Source of the DNA: Bdellovibrionia bacterium
GTDB taxonomy: Bacteria > Bdellovibrionota > Bdellovibrionia > Bdellovibrionales > JAGQZY01
Assembly (NCBI GenBank): GCA_030427805.1
Contig: JAUICP010000003.1
Span: forward strand, 319,758-383,757
Direction of reading: 5' to 3'
Length of the DNA stretch: 64,000 bases
Shown: piece by piece, positions 19,165-27,057 of the stretch
Numbering within the stretch: the stretch's first letter is position 1
Layout: the number at the start of each line of letters is the position of its first letter
Made by a program: the position numbers and the translations under genes
Notes under the pieces: generated by a model
Seen by the model: only the letters and a program-made list of their open reading frames with translations
Told to the model about the DNA's origin: nothing
Database searches by the model: none

Positions 19165-20184
19165 TTACTTCGTTTTTTCGAAGGCGCAAAGGTCACCATA
19201 GCTAAAAAGACGAAACTTTCTTTCTATGGCAAAAGAATAAGCATTTTTAACGGTTTCTAAACCTGCAAAGGCCCCGACAAGAGCTAAAAGAGTCGATCGG
19301 GGCTGATGAAAATTGGTTAGCAGGCCATCAACAATTTTGTATTTAAAGTCTGAGTGAATAAAAAGATCACTTTCACCAATATAATCGTCATCGACTTTTT
19401 TGAGTAGCCCCGCCCCGTAACTTTCTAGTGACCGAGCCACTGTTGTTCCAAGTGCCCATACTCGACCACCAACTTCTTTTGTCCGCTTAATTTCATCAAT
19501 ACAGGCCTGGGGAATCGAAATATATTCGCTGTGCATTTTGTGCCCTTCAAGACTATCTGCATGAATGGGTAAAAATGTTCCAAGCCCTACATGGAGAGTG
19601 AGTTCAGTAAGAGCCACTCCTCGATCTTTGAGCTGTTCAATGTCTTTTTCTTGAAAGTGAAGGGAGGCCGTTGGTGCGGCGAGGCTCCCCAAGTCTTTGG
19701 CAAAAATACTTTGGTACTCACTCTCATCTTCTTCCCTTTGATGACGCTCTTCTCGAACCTTTTGAATATAGGGAGGAAGAGGCATTTCTCCATGGGCTGA
19801 AAAATAATTGGTATTAATATTTCGATCGAGTTCAATAATTTGCGGCAAAGTGGATGTAATAAGTCGGGCCGTAATCCCATCGGGAAGAGTTTCTTTGCTA
19901 CCCTTCTTCCACCTTCTGGCGGGACAGAGTACCTTCCACCGGTAGCGATCGAGAGCTTCTATGAACAGAATTTCTAAACCGGACTCGGTAAAGACTCTCG
20001 CCTTGATCACTTTGGTATTGTTAAAAACAATAAGGTCTTCAGGGTTAAAACGGGAAAGAAAACTCGACCAAGTCAACTCTTGGGGTTCTCCTTCGTCGTC
20101 GACCCACATCACCCGAGACGGGCGATCTTTATAGGTAGCTACGAGATCTTCGGGATAGTCATAGTCGAGATCGGACAATTTCAT
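19165..20184 (-). CDS. queA: S-adenosylmethionine:tRNA ribosyltransferase-isomerase
   Basis: QueA transfers the ribosyl part of SAM to preQ1 in tRNA, forming epoxyqueuosine. This 339-residue protein has the N-terminal LSDLDYDYPEDLVATY segment, VFNNTKVIKAR, the central insertion, AAPTASLHFQ and the C-terminal LLTNFHQPRSTLLALVGAFAG. Length fits the family (about 340-355). It stands as a single gene here, apart from tgt by two unrelated genes. Confidence 0.97.
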   Translation of the reverse strand: MKLSDLDYDYPEDLVATYKDRPSRVMWVDDEGEPQELTWSSFLSRFNPEDLIVFNNTKVIKARVFTESGLEILFIEALDRYRWKVLCPARRWKKGSKETLPDGITARLITSTLPQIIELDRNINTNYFSAHGEMPLPPYIQKVREERHQREEDESEYQSIFAKDLGSLAAPTASLHFQEKDIEQLKDRGVALTELTLHVGLGTFLPIHADSLEGHKMHSEYISIPQACIDEIKRTKEVGGRVWALGTTVARSLESYGAGLLKKVDDDYIGESDLFIHSDFKYKIVDGLLTNFHQPRSTLLALVGAFAGLETVKNAYSFAIERKFRLFSYGDLCAFEKTK

Positions 20185-20224
20185 AGATGTTCTGATTACA
20201 AGTTAGAGGAAAAAAAGTCTACAA

Positions 20225-20256
20225 ATAAAAAAGGATGGGCCCTATGCTTCCCATCC
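20225..20256 (-). terminator. Terminator of the sigma/anti-sigma operon
   Basis: On the minus strand GGATGGG and CCCATCC pair around a 10-base loop and are followed by TTTTTT. It lies 47 bases after the last gene of the operon, which ends at 20303. Confidence 0.85.
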
Positions 20257-20302
20257 TCACCAAATATTCCCACTCCTAGACCCGAAAGTAATCTAGTCGT
20301 TT

Positions 20303-20713
20303 TTAGTCCCTATTTCGTCTACCACGGCGGCCGCGTCTACGTTTGCGGTCCTTCGTAATTTCTCCCACTGGGTTTTGATCAACAGTATTTCTGTCATTGC
20401 CCTGTGGTGGTTCAATTTCTGATGCAATTCCTGTGGTAATTCCTGACTCGGATCCCTTTTTACCCACAGCTCGTAAAGGGTTTTCGTTGGCTCTATCTTT
20501 GATGGAGCGAACTTCACCGTCAGTGAGTGCTTGCATCTGTTTTTTAATTTTTAATCTCTTGCGAGCTAATTTTGTTTTTCGAGACTTTTTAACCATTTGA
20601 TCAAAAGCCTTGAGATCTTCTTCCCCTGCGAAGATCACTCCTTGAGCGAAGACTGGTAAAGCGAGACCCAAGGCAGCCGCAAATATTAGAATGTGTTTCA
20701 TTGCGCTTTTCAT
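20303..20713 (-). CDS. Small secreted protein with Arg-rich C terminus
   Basis: A 136-residue protein with a signal peptide (about 1-23, ending VFAQG). The mature part has a basic helix near 45-70 and a Gln/Asn/Gly-rich stretch, and it ends in KDRKRRRGRRGRRNRD, a highly basic tail. Such a tail could bind nucleic acid, LPS or an acidic partner; that is inference. It is the last gene of the operon with the sigma factor and the anti-sigma-like protein, starting eight bases after the previous stop. Confidence 0.8.
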   Translation of the reverse strand: MKSAMKHILIFAAALGLALPVFAQGVIFAGEEDLKAFDQMVKKSRKTKLARKRLKIKKQMQALTDGEVRSIKDRANENPLRAVGKKGSESGITTGIASEIEPPQGNDRNTVDQNPVGEITKDRKRRRGRRGRRNRD

Positions 20714-20721
20714 TTTTGTTC

Positions 20722-21249
20722 CTAACTCTCTGTTGCCCTAATAAACTGTAACTTTACCTTTTTCTGGCTCAATACTTTATTATCTTCACTGTAAAACTTA
20801 ACGAGAACTTCCTTTGTTCCCTCAATGTTCGACTTAATCACAAATGGAATAAATTCCCTGTCAAATGAGTCGTCCCAAGCAACCCTCAATGATTGCATGG
20901 TGTTTAGATCCTCCATGGTCTTCGAGTAAAAATAAACCCCCTCCGGCAATTCGATTTCTGCTTCAGCAAACTCTGAAACATTTAATTCCGTCAGTGGAAC
21001 TCGAACTGCGTAAGGCTTATTAACTTCAACTTCGAATCCATCCTGAGATTGCTGAAGCTGAAAGATCCCCAGTGAAACCAATAGAATAGTGAGTGCAAAA
21101 GCTGCAAACCGCCACAAAACCAATCTCCCCCGACTGGCCTGTCGCTCTCTGAGGCGAGCGAGAATCTGACTCTCCACGAAGTCAGGAGCTTGAATCGGCT
21201 CTTTTCTCAACTCTTTATATAAATGTTCAAAATTACTGTCTTTTTCCAT
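20722..21249 (-). CDS. Membrane anti-sigma-like protein
   Basis: A 175-residue protein with a cytoplasmic N terminus (1-42), one TM segment (about 46-64, FAAFALTILLVSLGIF) and an extracytoplasmic beta-rich domain. Position directly after an ECF-type sigma gene and this topology fit an anti-sigma factor. The cytoplasmic part does not show the HxxxCxxC zinc motif of ZAS anti-sigma factors, so if it binds the sigma factor it belongs to another type. The outer domain could sense an envelope signal from the TPR/barrel protein of the same operon. Confidence 0.8.
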   Translation of the reverse strand: MEKDSNFEHLYKELRKEPIQAPDFVESQILARLRERQASRGRLVLWRFAAFALTILLVSLGIFQLQQSQDGFEVEVNKPYAVRVPLTELNVSEFAEAEIELPEGVYFYSKTMEDLNTMQSLRVAWDDSFDREFIPFVIKSNIEGTKEVLVKFYSEDNKVLSQKKVKLQFIRATES

Positions 21250-21284
21250 ATTACACTTCTTATTCTATCTACAAGACGAAGAAC

Positions 21285-21842
21285 TCACCCAGAAGTTTCA
21301 ATTTCTTCAAAAATATTTTTTAGGAGCTTGCGAGCTCTAAATAGGCGTGATTTCAGGGCACTTTCAGATATCTCCAGGATTTCAGAGGCTTCTGAGTAGG
21401 ATCTTTGTTCCAAATCGACACACACAATGATGATTCTCTCCTTTTCTGGGAGTCTTTTAATAGCCTCCTGCAGGATGAAGACCTGGCGCTCCTTATCTGT
21501 GTCAAATTCTTGGTCCTGAATCTCAGGTACTGAGTCTAAGGCCACAGATGATGTGTTTGCCTTCTTTCTCGTGTGATCGATGAATTGGTTTTTGGCGATC
21601 CGAAAGAGCCAAGACTTTAACTGCTCTGGTTTTTTAATGGTGTCTATTTTGGTGAGTAATTTTAAAAAGGACTCTTGTAGAATATCATTTGCGAGCTCAT
21701 GGTTTCTCGTTAAATGAACGAGAAAGCGAAATAAATCGTCTTTATAATGGTTAATGATCTCCCTGAGAGCATTCTGATCGCCATCTTGTGCATGTTCCAA
21801 AAGCTGCTTGATATCAATTGTACTCAAAGATCTATTCCCCAA
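21285..21842 (-). CDS. RNA polymerase sigma factor, ECF-type
   Basis: A 185-residue sigma-70 family protein with region 2 (about 25-95, including the DILQESFLKLLTKI helix and SWLFRIAKNQFIDHTRKK) and region 4 (about 125-180, LPEKERIIIVCVDLEQRSY and the HTH SEASEILEISESALKSRLFRAR). Regions 1 and 3 are absent, as in ECF factors. The gene overlaps the 3' end of the upstream TPR gene by 19 bases and is followed by the anti-sigma-like gene. It probably directs transcription of an envelope or stress regulon that may include this operon. Confidence 0.94.
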   Translation of the reverse strand: MGNRSLSTIDIKQLLEHAQDGDQNALREIINHYKDDLFRFLVHLTRNHELANDILQESFLKLLTKIDTIKKPEQLKSWLFRIAKNQFIDHTRKKANTSSVALDSVPEIQDQEFDTDKERQVFILQEAIKRLPEKERIIIVCVDLEQRSYSEASEILEISESALKSRLFRARKLLKNIFEEIETSG

Positions 21843-23374
21843 TTAAAGGAAGCCCCAAACTTCCAGCGCACAAAATTACTATCGATTCCTACAGAGGATA
21901 CCATAGTTGAGCTTCTGTCTCTATAGGACACATTAAAAGAAATTGAAGCGTCGTAATCAATCTGAAAATCTATATTAGTGTAGAAGTCTAAATTTGTATC
22001 CCGACGAACCTTATCTTCTGGAAAGAAATTGGATTTAAATCGATAGAGACTGTATCGAAGCCCACTCCTTATATAGGCTTTTTCAAAGGTAAAGGTGCCC
22101 GAACCTTCGAATTCAAAGCCCTCGTAAGCCTGTGGGATCTCAAATCCATCTCCATCAAAGGTACCAGCTTCTGTATCTCGATAGCCCCCTTGAAAGTAGG
22201 CTGTCACTTTTGCCGGAACCCTGAGTGAAGTTCCCACGAAAAGCTCTCGCCCTCCCAAGTAGTCGAATTCGTTATTTTGTGCAGTGATCAAATCATAGTT
22301 AACAATAAAGCCAAGACTGGCTTGGGTAAAAGTACGAATGGTGTGACTGAATAGCCCGGTCCGCAGCACATAAGGATCGTAATCAAACAAAGAGTAGTTT
22401 AATTTTGGTGTCAAGTTGAGGTCAACGAGACCGAGTGGAATAACAACAGGTGCCCGAATATCGATATCGGCATAATCCTGGCCATCGAGCTGAGAAAAGA
22501 ACTCTCCGTTCAGTGAAAATACTCCTGCGTAAAGTAGCCCCTTAGAGGTCTGATTAAAGTGCGAATAACTGGCGAGTACCGTCTGTCCGCTAACACCCGA
22601 AGGATCCGCCTTTTCGGTATAGAAATTTGAATTGTACATCTGCTCAATACTGAGCTGTAGTCGATTCCCCTGGCGCTTTTGGCTCCGCTCGATATTAGCA
22701 ATGATCGAATCAATATCTTGAACATTATCGGAAGAGTCATAGCTACTTCTTGCTTTTCGCAAAAAGTAACGACTCCTCTTTGTTAAACCTCTTCTTCTTT
22801 CACTGAGTCCCAAAAGGTACAGGGATTCACCGCTATTGCTCAGTCCATTGGCCCTGCGAAACTTCATAGAAGCCTCTTTGTAATTGCGGCGCTTAAACTC
22901 TTCGATCCCCTGAAGTACAATTTCGTCGTGGAGAATCTCGCGACTGATCTTCAATTCTCGATTGAGGCCTGTGAAGCCTTTTTTAACTCTCAATTTCTTT
23001 AATAGGCGATAGGCCTTCTCGATCTTTGCTACTCGGGCGTAGGCTCTCACTAAATAAATCCGAGCGGGATATTTAAGGGGTGACGAACTTTTATGCACTT
23101 TTAAATAGTACTTAATGGCAAGACTATACTTCTTCACCATAAAAGCAGAGTTTGCCAAATTAAATTGAATGAGAGGTTGGCCGGGATACTTCTTATTAAT
23201 CTCTCTAAATCCTTTAAGGGCTCGTCCCATTTGACCTTCTTGCGCCCACGTTAATGAACTCTGCAAGAGTCGACGACTCCGAGAGTCCATTGGTTGGGCT
23301 CTGGCTTCGTTCACAATAAGAGAAGAGACCAGTAAGAAACTTACCAGTCCCAAAATAAGACGCCTTAAAAACAC
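21824..23374 (-). CDS. Exported TPR protein with outer-membrane barrel-like C terminus
   Basis: A 516-residue protein with a GTG start, a signal peptide (about 1-27, ending EARAQ), TPR-like helical repeats at about 30-215 (GRALKGFREINKKYP, SLAIKYYLKVHK, KEASMKFRRANGLSN) and a C-terminal part of about 290 residues with alternating aromatic beta strands that resembles an outer-membrane barrel, ending in WGIDL. It is the first gene of the sigma-factor operon. A link between envelope assembly and the sigma/anti-sigma pair is suggested by this order. The nearest promoter puts transcription start at or near the GTG. Confidence 0.85.
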   Translation of the reverse strand: MFLRRLILGLVSFLLVSSLIVNEARAQPMDSRSRRLLQSSLTWAQEGQMGRALKGFREINKKYPGQPLIQFNLANSAFMVKKYSLAIKYYLKVHKSSSPLKYPARIYLVRAYARVAKIEKAYRLLKKLRVKKGFTGLNRELKISREILHDEIVLQGIEEFKRRNYKEASMKFRRANGLSNSGESLYLLGLSERRRGLTKRSRYFLRKARSSYDSSDNVQDIDSIIANIERSQKRQGNRLQLSIEQMYNSNFYTEKADPSGVSGQTVLASYSHFNQTSKGLLYAGVFSLNGEFFSQLDGQDYADIDIRAPVVIPLGLVDLNLTPKLNYSLFDYDPYVLRTGLFSHTIRTFTQASLGFIVNYDLITAQNNEFDYLGGRELFVGTSLRVPAKVTAYFQGGYRDTEAGTFDGDGFEIPQAYEGFEFEGSGTFTFEKAYIRSGLRYSLYRFKSNFFPEDKVRRDTNLDFYTNIDFQIDYDASISFNVSYRDRSSTMVSSVGIDSNFVRWKFGASFNWGIDL

Positions 23375-23379
23375 ACCTA

Positions 23380-23385
23380 ATTATA
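23380..23385 (-). promoter_or_regulatory. Perfect -10 box next to the GTG start
   Basis: TATAAT on the minus strand at 23385-23380 lies five bases before the GTG at 23374, flanked by an ACCTA/TAGGT inverted repeat. No Shine-Dalgarno sequence is possible in the gap. No good -35 was found. An internal TTG preceded by AAGGCG is an alternative start. Confidence 0.4.
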
Positions 23386-23457
23386 GGTAACTATTGATAA
23401 AAAATTAATTGCATTTTTTTTGAAACTTTTCGAGAGACCTTCGTCTAGTATACAAAG

Positions 23458-23579
23458 AGACAGCATGGAACTTTGGGATTCCTTAAAAGAATCCCGCTTA
23501 ACAGACTTACAAACTCTTTCCTTCTATTTAACTATACCTTTTTACTACCCCAAGACCCATTTTATGGGTCTTTTTTTTT
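23458..23579 (+). ncRNA. Small RNA candidate A
   Basis: The plus strand between the TPR operon and the metallopeptidase gene shows a full small-RNA plan: a promoter-like region (TTGAAA at 23420, TAGTAT at 23446), a 7-bp hairpin GGGATTC/GAATCCC (23475-23495), a 24-base unpaired stretch at 23519-23542 beginning TCCTTCTATTTAACTATACC, and a Rho-independent terminator (23552-23579). The 24-base stretch is repeated exactly in candidate B at 25303-25326, also just before a terminator. The 5' end is approximate. The promoter spacing is not ideal. No reading frame with a ribosome site is present. Confidence 0.65.
23552..23579 (+). terminator. Terminator of small RNA candidate A
   Basis: AGACCCAT, TTT loop, ATGGGTCT, then nine T residues: an 8-bp stem with a full T tract on the plus strand. 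Confidence 0.92.
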
Positions 23580-23653
23580 GCCCTTTTAGGATTGGTCGCA
23601 CAAAATTTTGGGCTTTGGTCAACTCTGTCTTTAGTCTCATGTCTCTCAGATTT

Positions 23654-25045
23654 TTAATCCTCTACAGGACCACTTGAAGCCGCAGGATCGACTCCACTGC
23701 CATTATCTTGAAAGGGATGGCAGGGATTCACTGGGACTGAACCGGCAAAACGACTACAGCCAAGGTACTCTTGTAACTGAGGGCTACCGCCAAGGATTCG
23801 ATTGAGGCGAACATCGTTGTCCGCATGACCGTGATCACCAACAGTTGAAGCTCCCAAATCGTTACAATAGAGCCCTTGAAACTCTCTTTGCAAGAGTCGG
23901 AGGGATTCCGTCTCGGACAAATTGTTATTACGAAGATATCTAACAGTAGCGGCCACACCGACGTAGTCGGCGGTCAATTCAACCATGCTATTATTAACAT
24001 CGTCAGCAATGGATCTGTGGCCCTGCCCTGAGTGGAGATCTGCACCCAACTCCTCTTGAATACATTGCACATAACTCGGGTGATAATTATCCCTCGATCG
24101 ATCGTGATCAAAAAGATGTCCTAGCTCGTGGTGATTCGAAAAAACGTTCATATGCTCTTGGTTGCTGAACAAAACATAGTTATCCGGGCATCGGAGCATC
24201 CGCCCAGTTCCAGTTTCTATTGAAGCATTATTCACAAATAATCTTCGCGTACTATTACAACTCACCTGATCGCTTGAAGCAAGGTTCAAGCTAGCCCCAC
24301 TGAGACGAGAATCTATTTCATCGGCACTCCCCGCGTACCCTAACTCCATAAGCGTCTCTCGCATATTGTCTCGTTGAGCCGAGAATTGAGCCTGATGTCG
24401 AGCGAGTCCCGCGGCAATTTCCTCTTGAAAGAGGCTTCGCATTGAAGCGGTCAGTTCCTCGTTGATTTGCTCCAGATCAAGTACATTAGTTATTCCGAAG
24501 TCAGTATTAGCTTGATTGAGAAGCGGGTCCGCAGAAACGATCTCCGAAAAAAAAGTCTTTGATTCTTCTGCACTAAATCCATTTATTGCCTGAAATTGCC
24601 TTTGAATCACATGAGCGTATTGACCAATCTCCTTCTCTGGAATCATTAAGTAATCAGTTGCGACTGTATTTGCATATGAATTATACATACCAGTAAAATC
24701 AATTTCACTCTGAGGACGACCCGCAAGCTCTGGAGATAATTCTAAATAGGTTTGGACAATTCGACGACCCAAGTAGAGCCTAAACTCACCGTTAAGCCCC
24801 ATGAGTTCTTCGAGAGTGGGTTCAAAGCCCCTTTCATTCATAAACTCAGCAAAACTAGGATGCCTTTCTTTGAGACGGTCTACGATCTCAGTGATTCGGT
24901 TTCGTAGCGCCGGATCTGTGTTGTTTGAATTTTGATTACAAATAAAAGCCCGTGGATTTTGACAAAATGATTGGGCCGTAAAATTCTGAGCTTGGGAAAT
25001 ATTATGATATAGCAGTACGAAAAGTACTATATATAGGACTCTCAC
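23654..25045 (-). CDS. Secreted putative zinc metallopeptidase (HELGH)
   Basis: A 463-residue protein with a signal peptide (1-19, ending ISQAQ). The zinc motif HELGH is near residue 303, followed by FDHD, and a downstream segment VELTADYVGVAATVRYL near 375 can supply the third ligand (Glu or Asp). The motif and spacing are those of a gluzincin-like peptidase, but the family is not one I can name. The C-terminal region has several cysteines. It probably acts outside the cytoplasm on proteins or peptidoglycan peptides; the substrate is unknown. The gene is flanked by two small-RNA candidates on the opposite strand. Confidence 0.86.
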   Translation of the reverse strand: MRVLYIVLFVLLYHNISQAQNFTAQSFCQNPRAFICNQNSNNTDPALRNRITEIVDRLKERHPSFAEFMNERGFEPTLEELMGLNGEFRLYLGRRIVQTYLELSPELAGRPQSEIDFTGMYNSYANTVATDYLMIPEKEIGQYAHVIQRQFQAINGFSAEESKTFFSEIVSADPLLNQANTDFGITNVLDLEQINEELTASMRSLFQEEIAAGLARHQAQFSAQRDNMRETLMELGYAGSADEIDSRLSGASLNLASSDQVSCNSTRRLFVNNASIETGTGRMLRCPDNYVLFSNQEHMNVFSNHHELGHLFDHDRSRDNYHPSYVQCIQEELGADLHSGQGHRSIADDVNNSMVELTADYVGVAATVRYLRNNNLSETESLRLLQREFQGLYCNDLGASTVGDHGHADNDVRLNRILGGSPQLQEYLGCSRFAGSVPVNPCHPFQDNGSGVDPAASSGPVED

Positions 25046-25257
25046 TCTTCTACTCTCACTCTCTTGACCCTTTTAACTTGCTCTTTTATTTTATGCGACA
25101 ATTTGTAAAGCCTCGAATCCACAGAGCGAAAGTCTCATAATAAGACATGAAAGAGCATTTAAACTCTCTCAAAGGCAAAAGCCGAATCGGAAGAAATAGA
25201 AATCCATTTTTTTAAAAAACTTTCGCAACGATTTCATCGGCGCTCGTCTGATAAACA

Positions 25258-25364
25258 GAGGGCCCGAATCCAAGGCTCTCTTAGAAGTTTTAGCACGAAC
25301 TATCCTTCTATTTAACTATACCTTTTCTACCAATCTGGCCCATGCACATGGGCCATTTTTTTTT
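25258..25364 (+). ncRNA. Small RNA candidate B
   Basis: This is the homologue of candidate A: TCGTCT then GATAAA (25251-25256) as a -10-like box, an imperfect AGAGGCC/GGCTCT hairpin (25258-25279), the same 24 bases at 25303-25326 as candidate A, and a terminator at 25336-25364. Both have about the same length, with a 5' hairpin, an unpaired conserved stretch and a terminator. The hairpins and terminators differ in sequence, so only the exposed stretch has been conserved, as expected for a base-pairing seed. The 5' end is approximate. Confidence 0.62.
25336..25364 (+). terminator. Terminator of small RNA candidate B
   Basis: TGGCCCATG and CATGGGCCA form a 9-bp stem with a two-base gap, followed by nine T residues on the plus strand. 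Confidence 0.92.
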
Positions 25365-25483
25365 GCAGTCGACTGGGGACATAAATTGTCTGCACTGTCT
25401 ACAACCTAGTCAGGCAGAAAAAAAATAATCAAATTCTTGAAACTTTATGACTATGCTTCGTCTTGTCCATAGCAAGGGACTGG

Positions 25484-25525
25484 CACGTATCTACTACTAC
25501 CTTCACAACATTGAGGTGATACGTG
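25484..25525 (+). promoter_or_regulatory. Inverted repeat covering ribosome site and GTG start
   Basis: CACGTATC (25484-25491) is the exact complement of GATACGTG (25518-25525), whose last three bases are the GTG start of the following lipoprotein. Inside, ACCTT (25499-25503) can pair with GAGGT of the Shine-Dalgarno. The folded leader would hide both signals. Confidence 0.5.
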
Positions 25526-26230
25526 TATCAATTAAAGACATCCATTTTAGTATTAGCATTAGGATTCATTCTTGCCGGCTGTAATAATGACAAGAAGTTT
25601 AGTCGCGCCGAAACTTTGCTGAGTAACAGTGAAGAGAGTGTCCTCGAAATTCCAATTGAAATAGATGAAGAGATCGAAGAAAGAGTCGAAGAGACACCTG
25701 AACACATTCCTACGGCAAAAAAAGAAGAAAAAGAATGTAAGAAAGATAAGAAGGGCCCACGAAACTCCCATAGATCGAATCATCGACATGCCAATAGGCA
25801 CAAGAGATTTTCAAATGGCTGTACTAAAGCTCAACTCTCCGACATCAAGCTCTACATCAAAGGACTTATGCTCAAAGACGAGCACGGTGATTTCGAATTA
25901 ATTGATATTGAAAATCAAAAAGATATCATCGGCTTAAAACAAGGGATCGCATTTAAATCTCCACTTGATGGAAACTTTGATCAAATGTACGTCGCCGTCG
26001 ACCTATCGAAGAGTTCGGTTTCCACTTCGCGCGGAGGCATTTTCAAGTTAAAAACTCCTAAAATTAATCACCGAATTATTAAACTCGAAAAACAAAAAAA
26101 TATCAGTTTGCTCAACGGTCAATCCTATAATCTACAACTTGATGTCTCACCCGAGGACAACCTCGTGCAAAACAATGCTCACTGTTTTTTAAAACCTGTA
26201 GTTAATAATAGTGAACTACAGGAGGAATAA
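25523..26230 (+). CDS. Lipoprotein, DUF4382-like
   Basis: A 235-residue protein starting at GTG, with GAGGTGAT upstream. The lipobox is LAGC (Cys20). A Glu/Lys/His-rich linker (about 35-95) leads to a beta-rich domain (about 98-235) that ends with a strand like the DUF4382 C terminus (CFLKPVVNN). A distant relative in this window is the lipoprotein at 30733-31383, with the same domain end (L..G....L.L...C...P). DUF4382 assignment is tentative. It precedes a PilZ-like gene by 31 bases, so the two are probably co-transcribed. Confidence 0.82.
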   Translation: MYQLKTSILVLALGFILAGCNNDKKFSRAETLLSNSEESVLEIPIEIDEEIEERVEETPEHIPTAKKEEKECKKDKKGPRNSHRSNHRHANRHKRFSNGCTKAQLSDIKLYIKGLMLKDEHGDFELIDIENQKDIIGLKQGIAFKSPLDGNFDQMYVAVDLSKSSVSTSRGGIFKLKTPKINHRIIKLEKQKNISLLNGQSYNLQLDVSPEDNLVQNNAHCFLKPVVNNSELQEE

Positions 26231-26261
26231 TATTTTTAAATAGGACACGGATGGGGGATCT

Positions 26262-26825
26262 ATGAACGTCGTAAGAAAGCCAAGTCACCGAAAAAAGGCT
26301 CGAATTAACTTTGAAGAAGCGGATCAAAAGTTTATTGAGATTCAAATTCTTCCTAGTATCGCTAAACACAAGGTTCAACTGTTGAATATCTCTTCAACAG
26401 GAATGGCCGTTAAAATTACACACGATCAACTTGAAAATATTGGTCATCTATCGCCACAAGATATCGTCTATGTCGATCTGCAAGAAATAAATCTCGATGA
26501 TGAACTGCCAGTTCTTGAAATTGTTCGTATTACAGCCTCAAATGAGGGCATTGATGTTGGATTTAGATTTAAATGCCTCACACCGATTTCTGCTAACTAC
26601 CTCGATTCGAAATCAAAAAAAGAAAGCCTCATGAATTTAGTTCTCACCGTCGAAAAAGAGGAAATTCTCAGCTTTAAAAATGCAAAGAAACGAGAAAAGA
26701 ACGTCCCCAAGTGGGAGGCGATCGCCTGCTTTTTGTACGACGTTGTTCATTACTACCGCGGTCAAAAGTTCAAACTCCAAACGATTGACGCTAAAACCGT
26801 GGTGCCAGAGTTTTTTCGTCTCTGA
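26262..26825 (+). CDS. PilZ-like domain protein
   Basis: A 187-residue cytoplasmic protein. RKKAR (residues 10-14) and NISSTGM (about 42-48) match the R-x3-R and D/N-x-S-x-x-G motifs of PilZ, the c-di-GMP binding domain, followed by the usual strands ending in VGFRF near 105. N replaces D in the second motif. The C-terminal 70 residues are unassigned. With the HD-GYP protein at the left end it suggests c-di-GMP signalling in this organism. Confidence 0.75.
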   Translation: MNVVRKPSHRKKARINFEEADQKFIEIQILPSIAKHKVQLLNISSTGMAVKITHDQLENIGHLSPQDIVYVDLQEINLDDELPVLEIVRITASNEGIDVGFRFKCLTPISANYLDSKSKKESLMNLVLTVEKEEILSFKNAKKREKNVPKWEAIACFLYDVVHYYRGQKFKLQTIDAKTVVPEFFRL

Positions 26826-26877
26826 AGAGAATGACTTAATTGAAAAGAATTCTAAGAAGTGTGGCATTTGGTTTCCA

Positions 26878-26904
26878 CAAAAATAGGTCTCGCCCGCGAG
26901 ACCT
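26878..26904 (-). terminator. Terminator of the 38-residue membrane-protein gene
   Basis: A 9-bp stem (AGGTCTCGC / GCGAGACCT) with a two-base gap at 26885-26904 is followed on the minus strand by ATTTTTG. It lies 37 bases after the stop of the small gene and also ends the convergent PilZ-like unit. Confidence 0.7.
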
Positions 26905-26940
26905 ATAAAAGGGGAACTCTAATGAAAAGAGAACTTAAAG

Positions 26941-27057
26941 CTATTTTGAATTAATCCGACTGGGCACTGACTTGAGGCCGAGCAGCCTCAACATAAGTAG
27001 TCCACCAAAACCAATGTATGCCACTGAAAAAGACAGAGTGATCAGAACTTCTGTCAT
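26941..27057 (-). CDS. Very small membrane protein (38 residues)
   Basis: The ATG at 27057 is preceded by GGGAGG (27065-27070), a strong ribosome site. The 38-residue product has one TM segment (MTEVLITLSFSVAYIGFGGL and on) and a basic C terminus. Single-TM proteins of this size often modulate a larger membrane partner, but none is adjacent. It follows a long, structured, non-coding leader and is followed by a terminator, so it is a separate transcription unit. Confidence 0.65.
   Translation of the reverse strand: MTEVLITLSFSVAYIGFGGLLMLRLLGLKSVPSRINSK

Noticed and set aside
23420-23677. 85-residue plus-strand frame over small RNA candidate A
   Set aside because: It runs through the terminator and into the opposite gene and has no ribosome site.
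25481-25500. TGGCAC at 25481 as a sigma-54 promoter
   Set aside because: The -12 element TTGCA/T is missing at the right distance; the bases are better explained as an arm of the leader hairpin.
26922-26954. Ten-codon reading frame MKRELKAILN on the plus strand with AAGGGGAA upstream
   Set aside because: It overlaps the end of the 38-residue gene in convergent orientation and has no following gene on its strand; too short to support.
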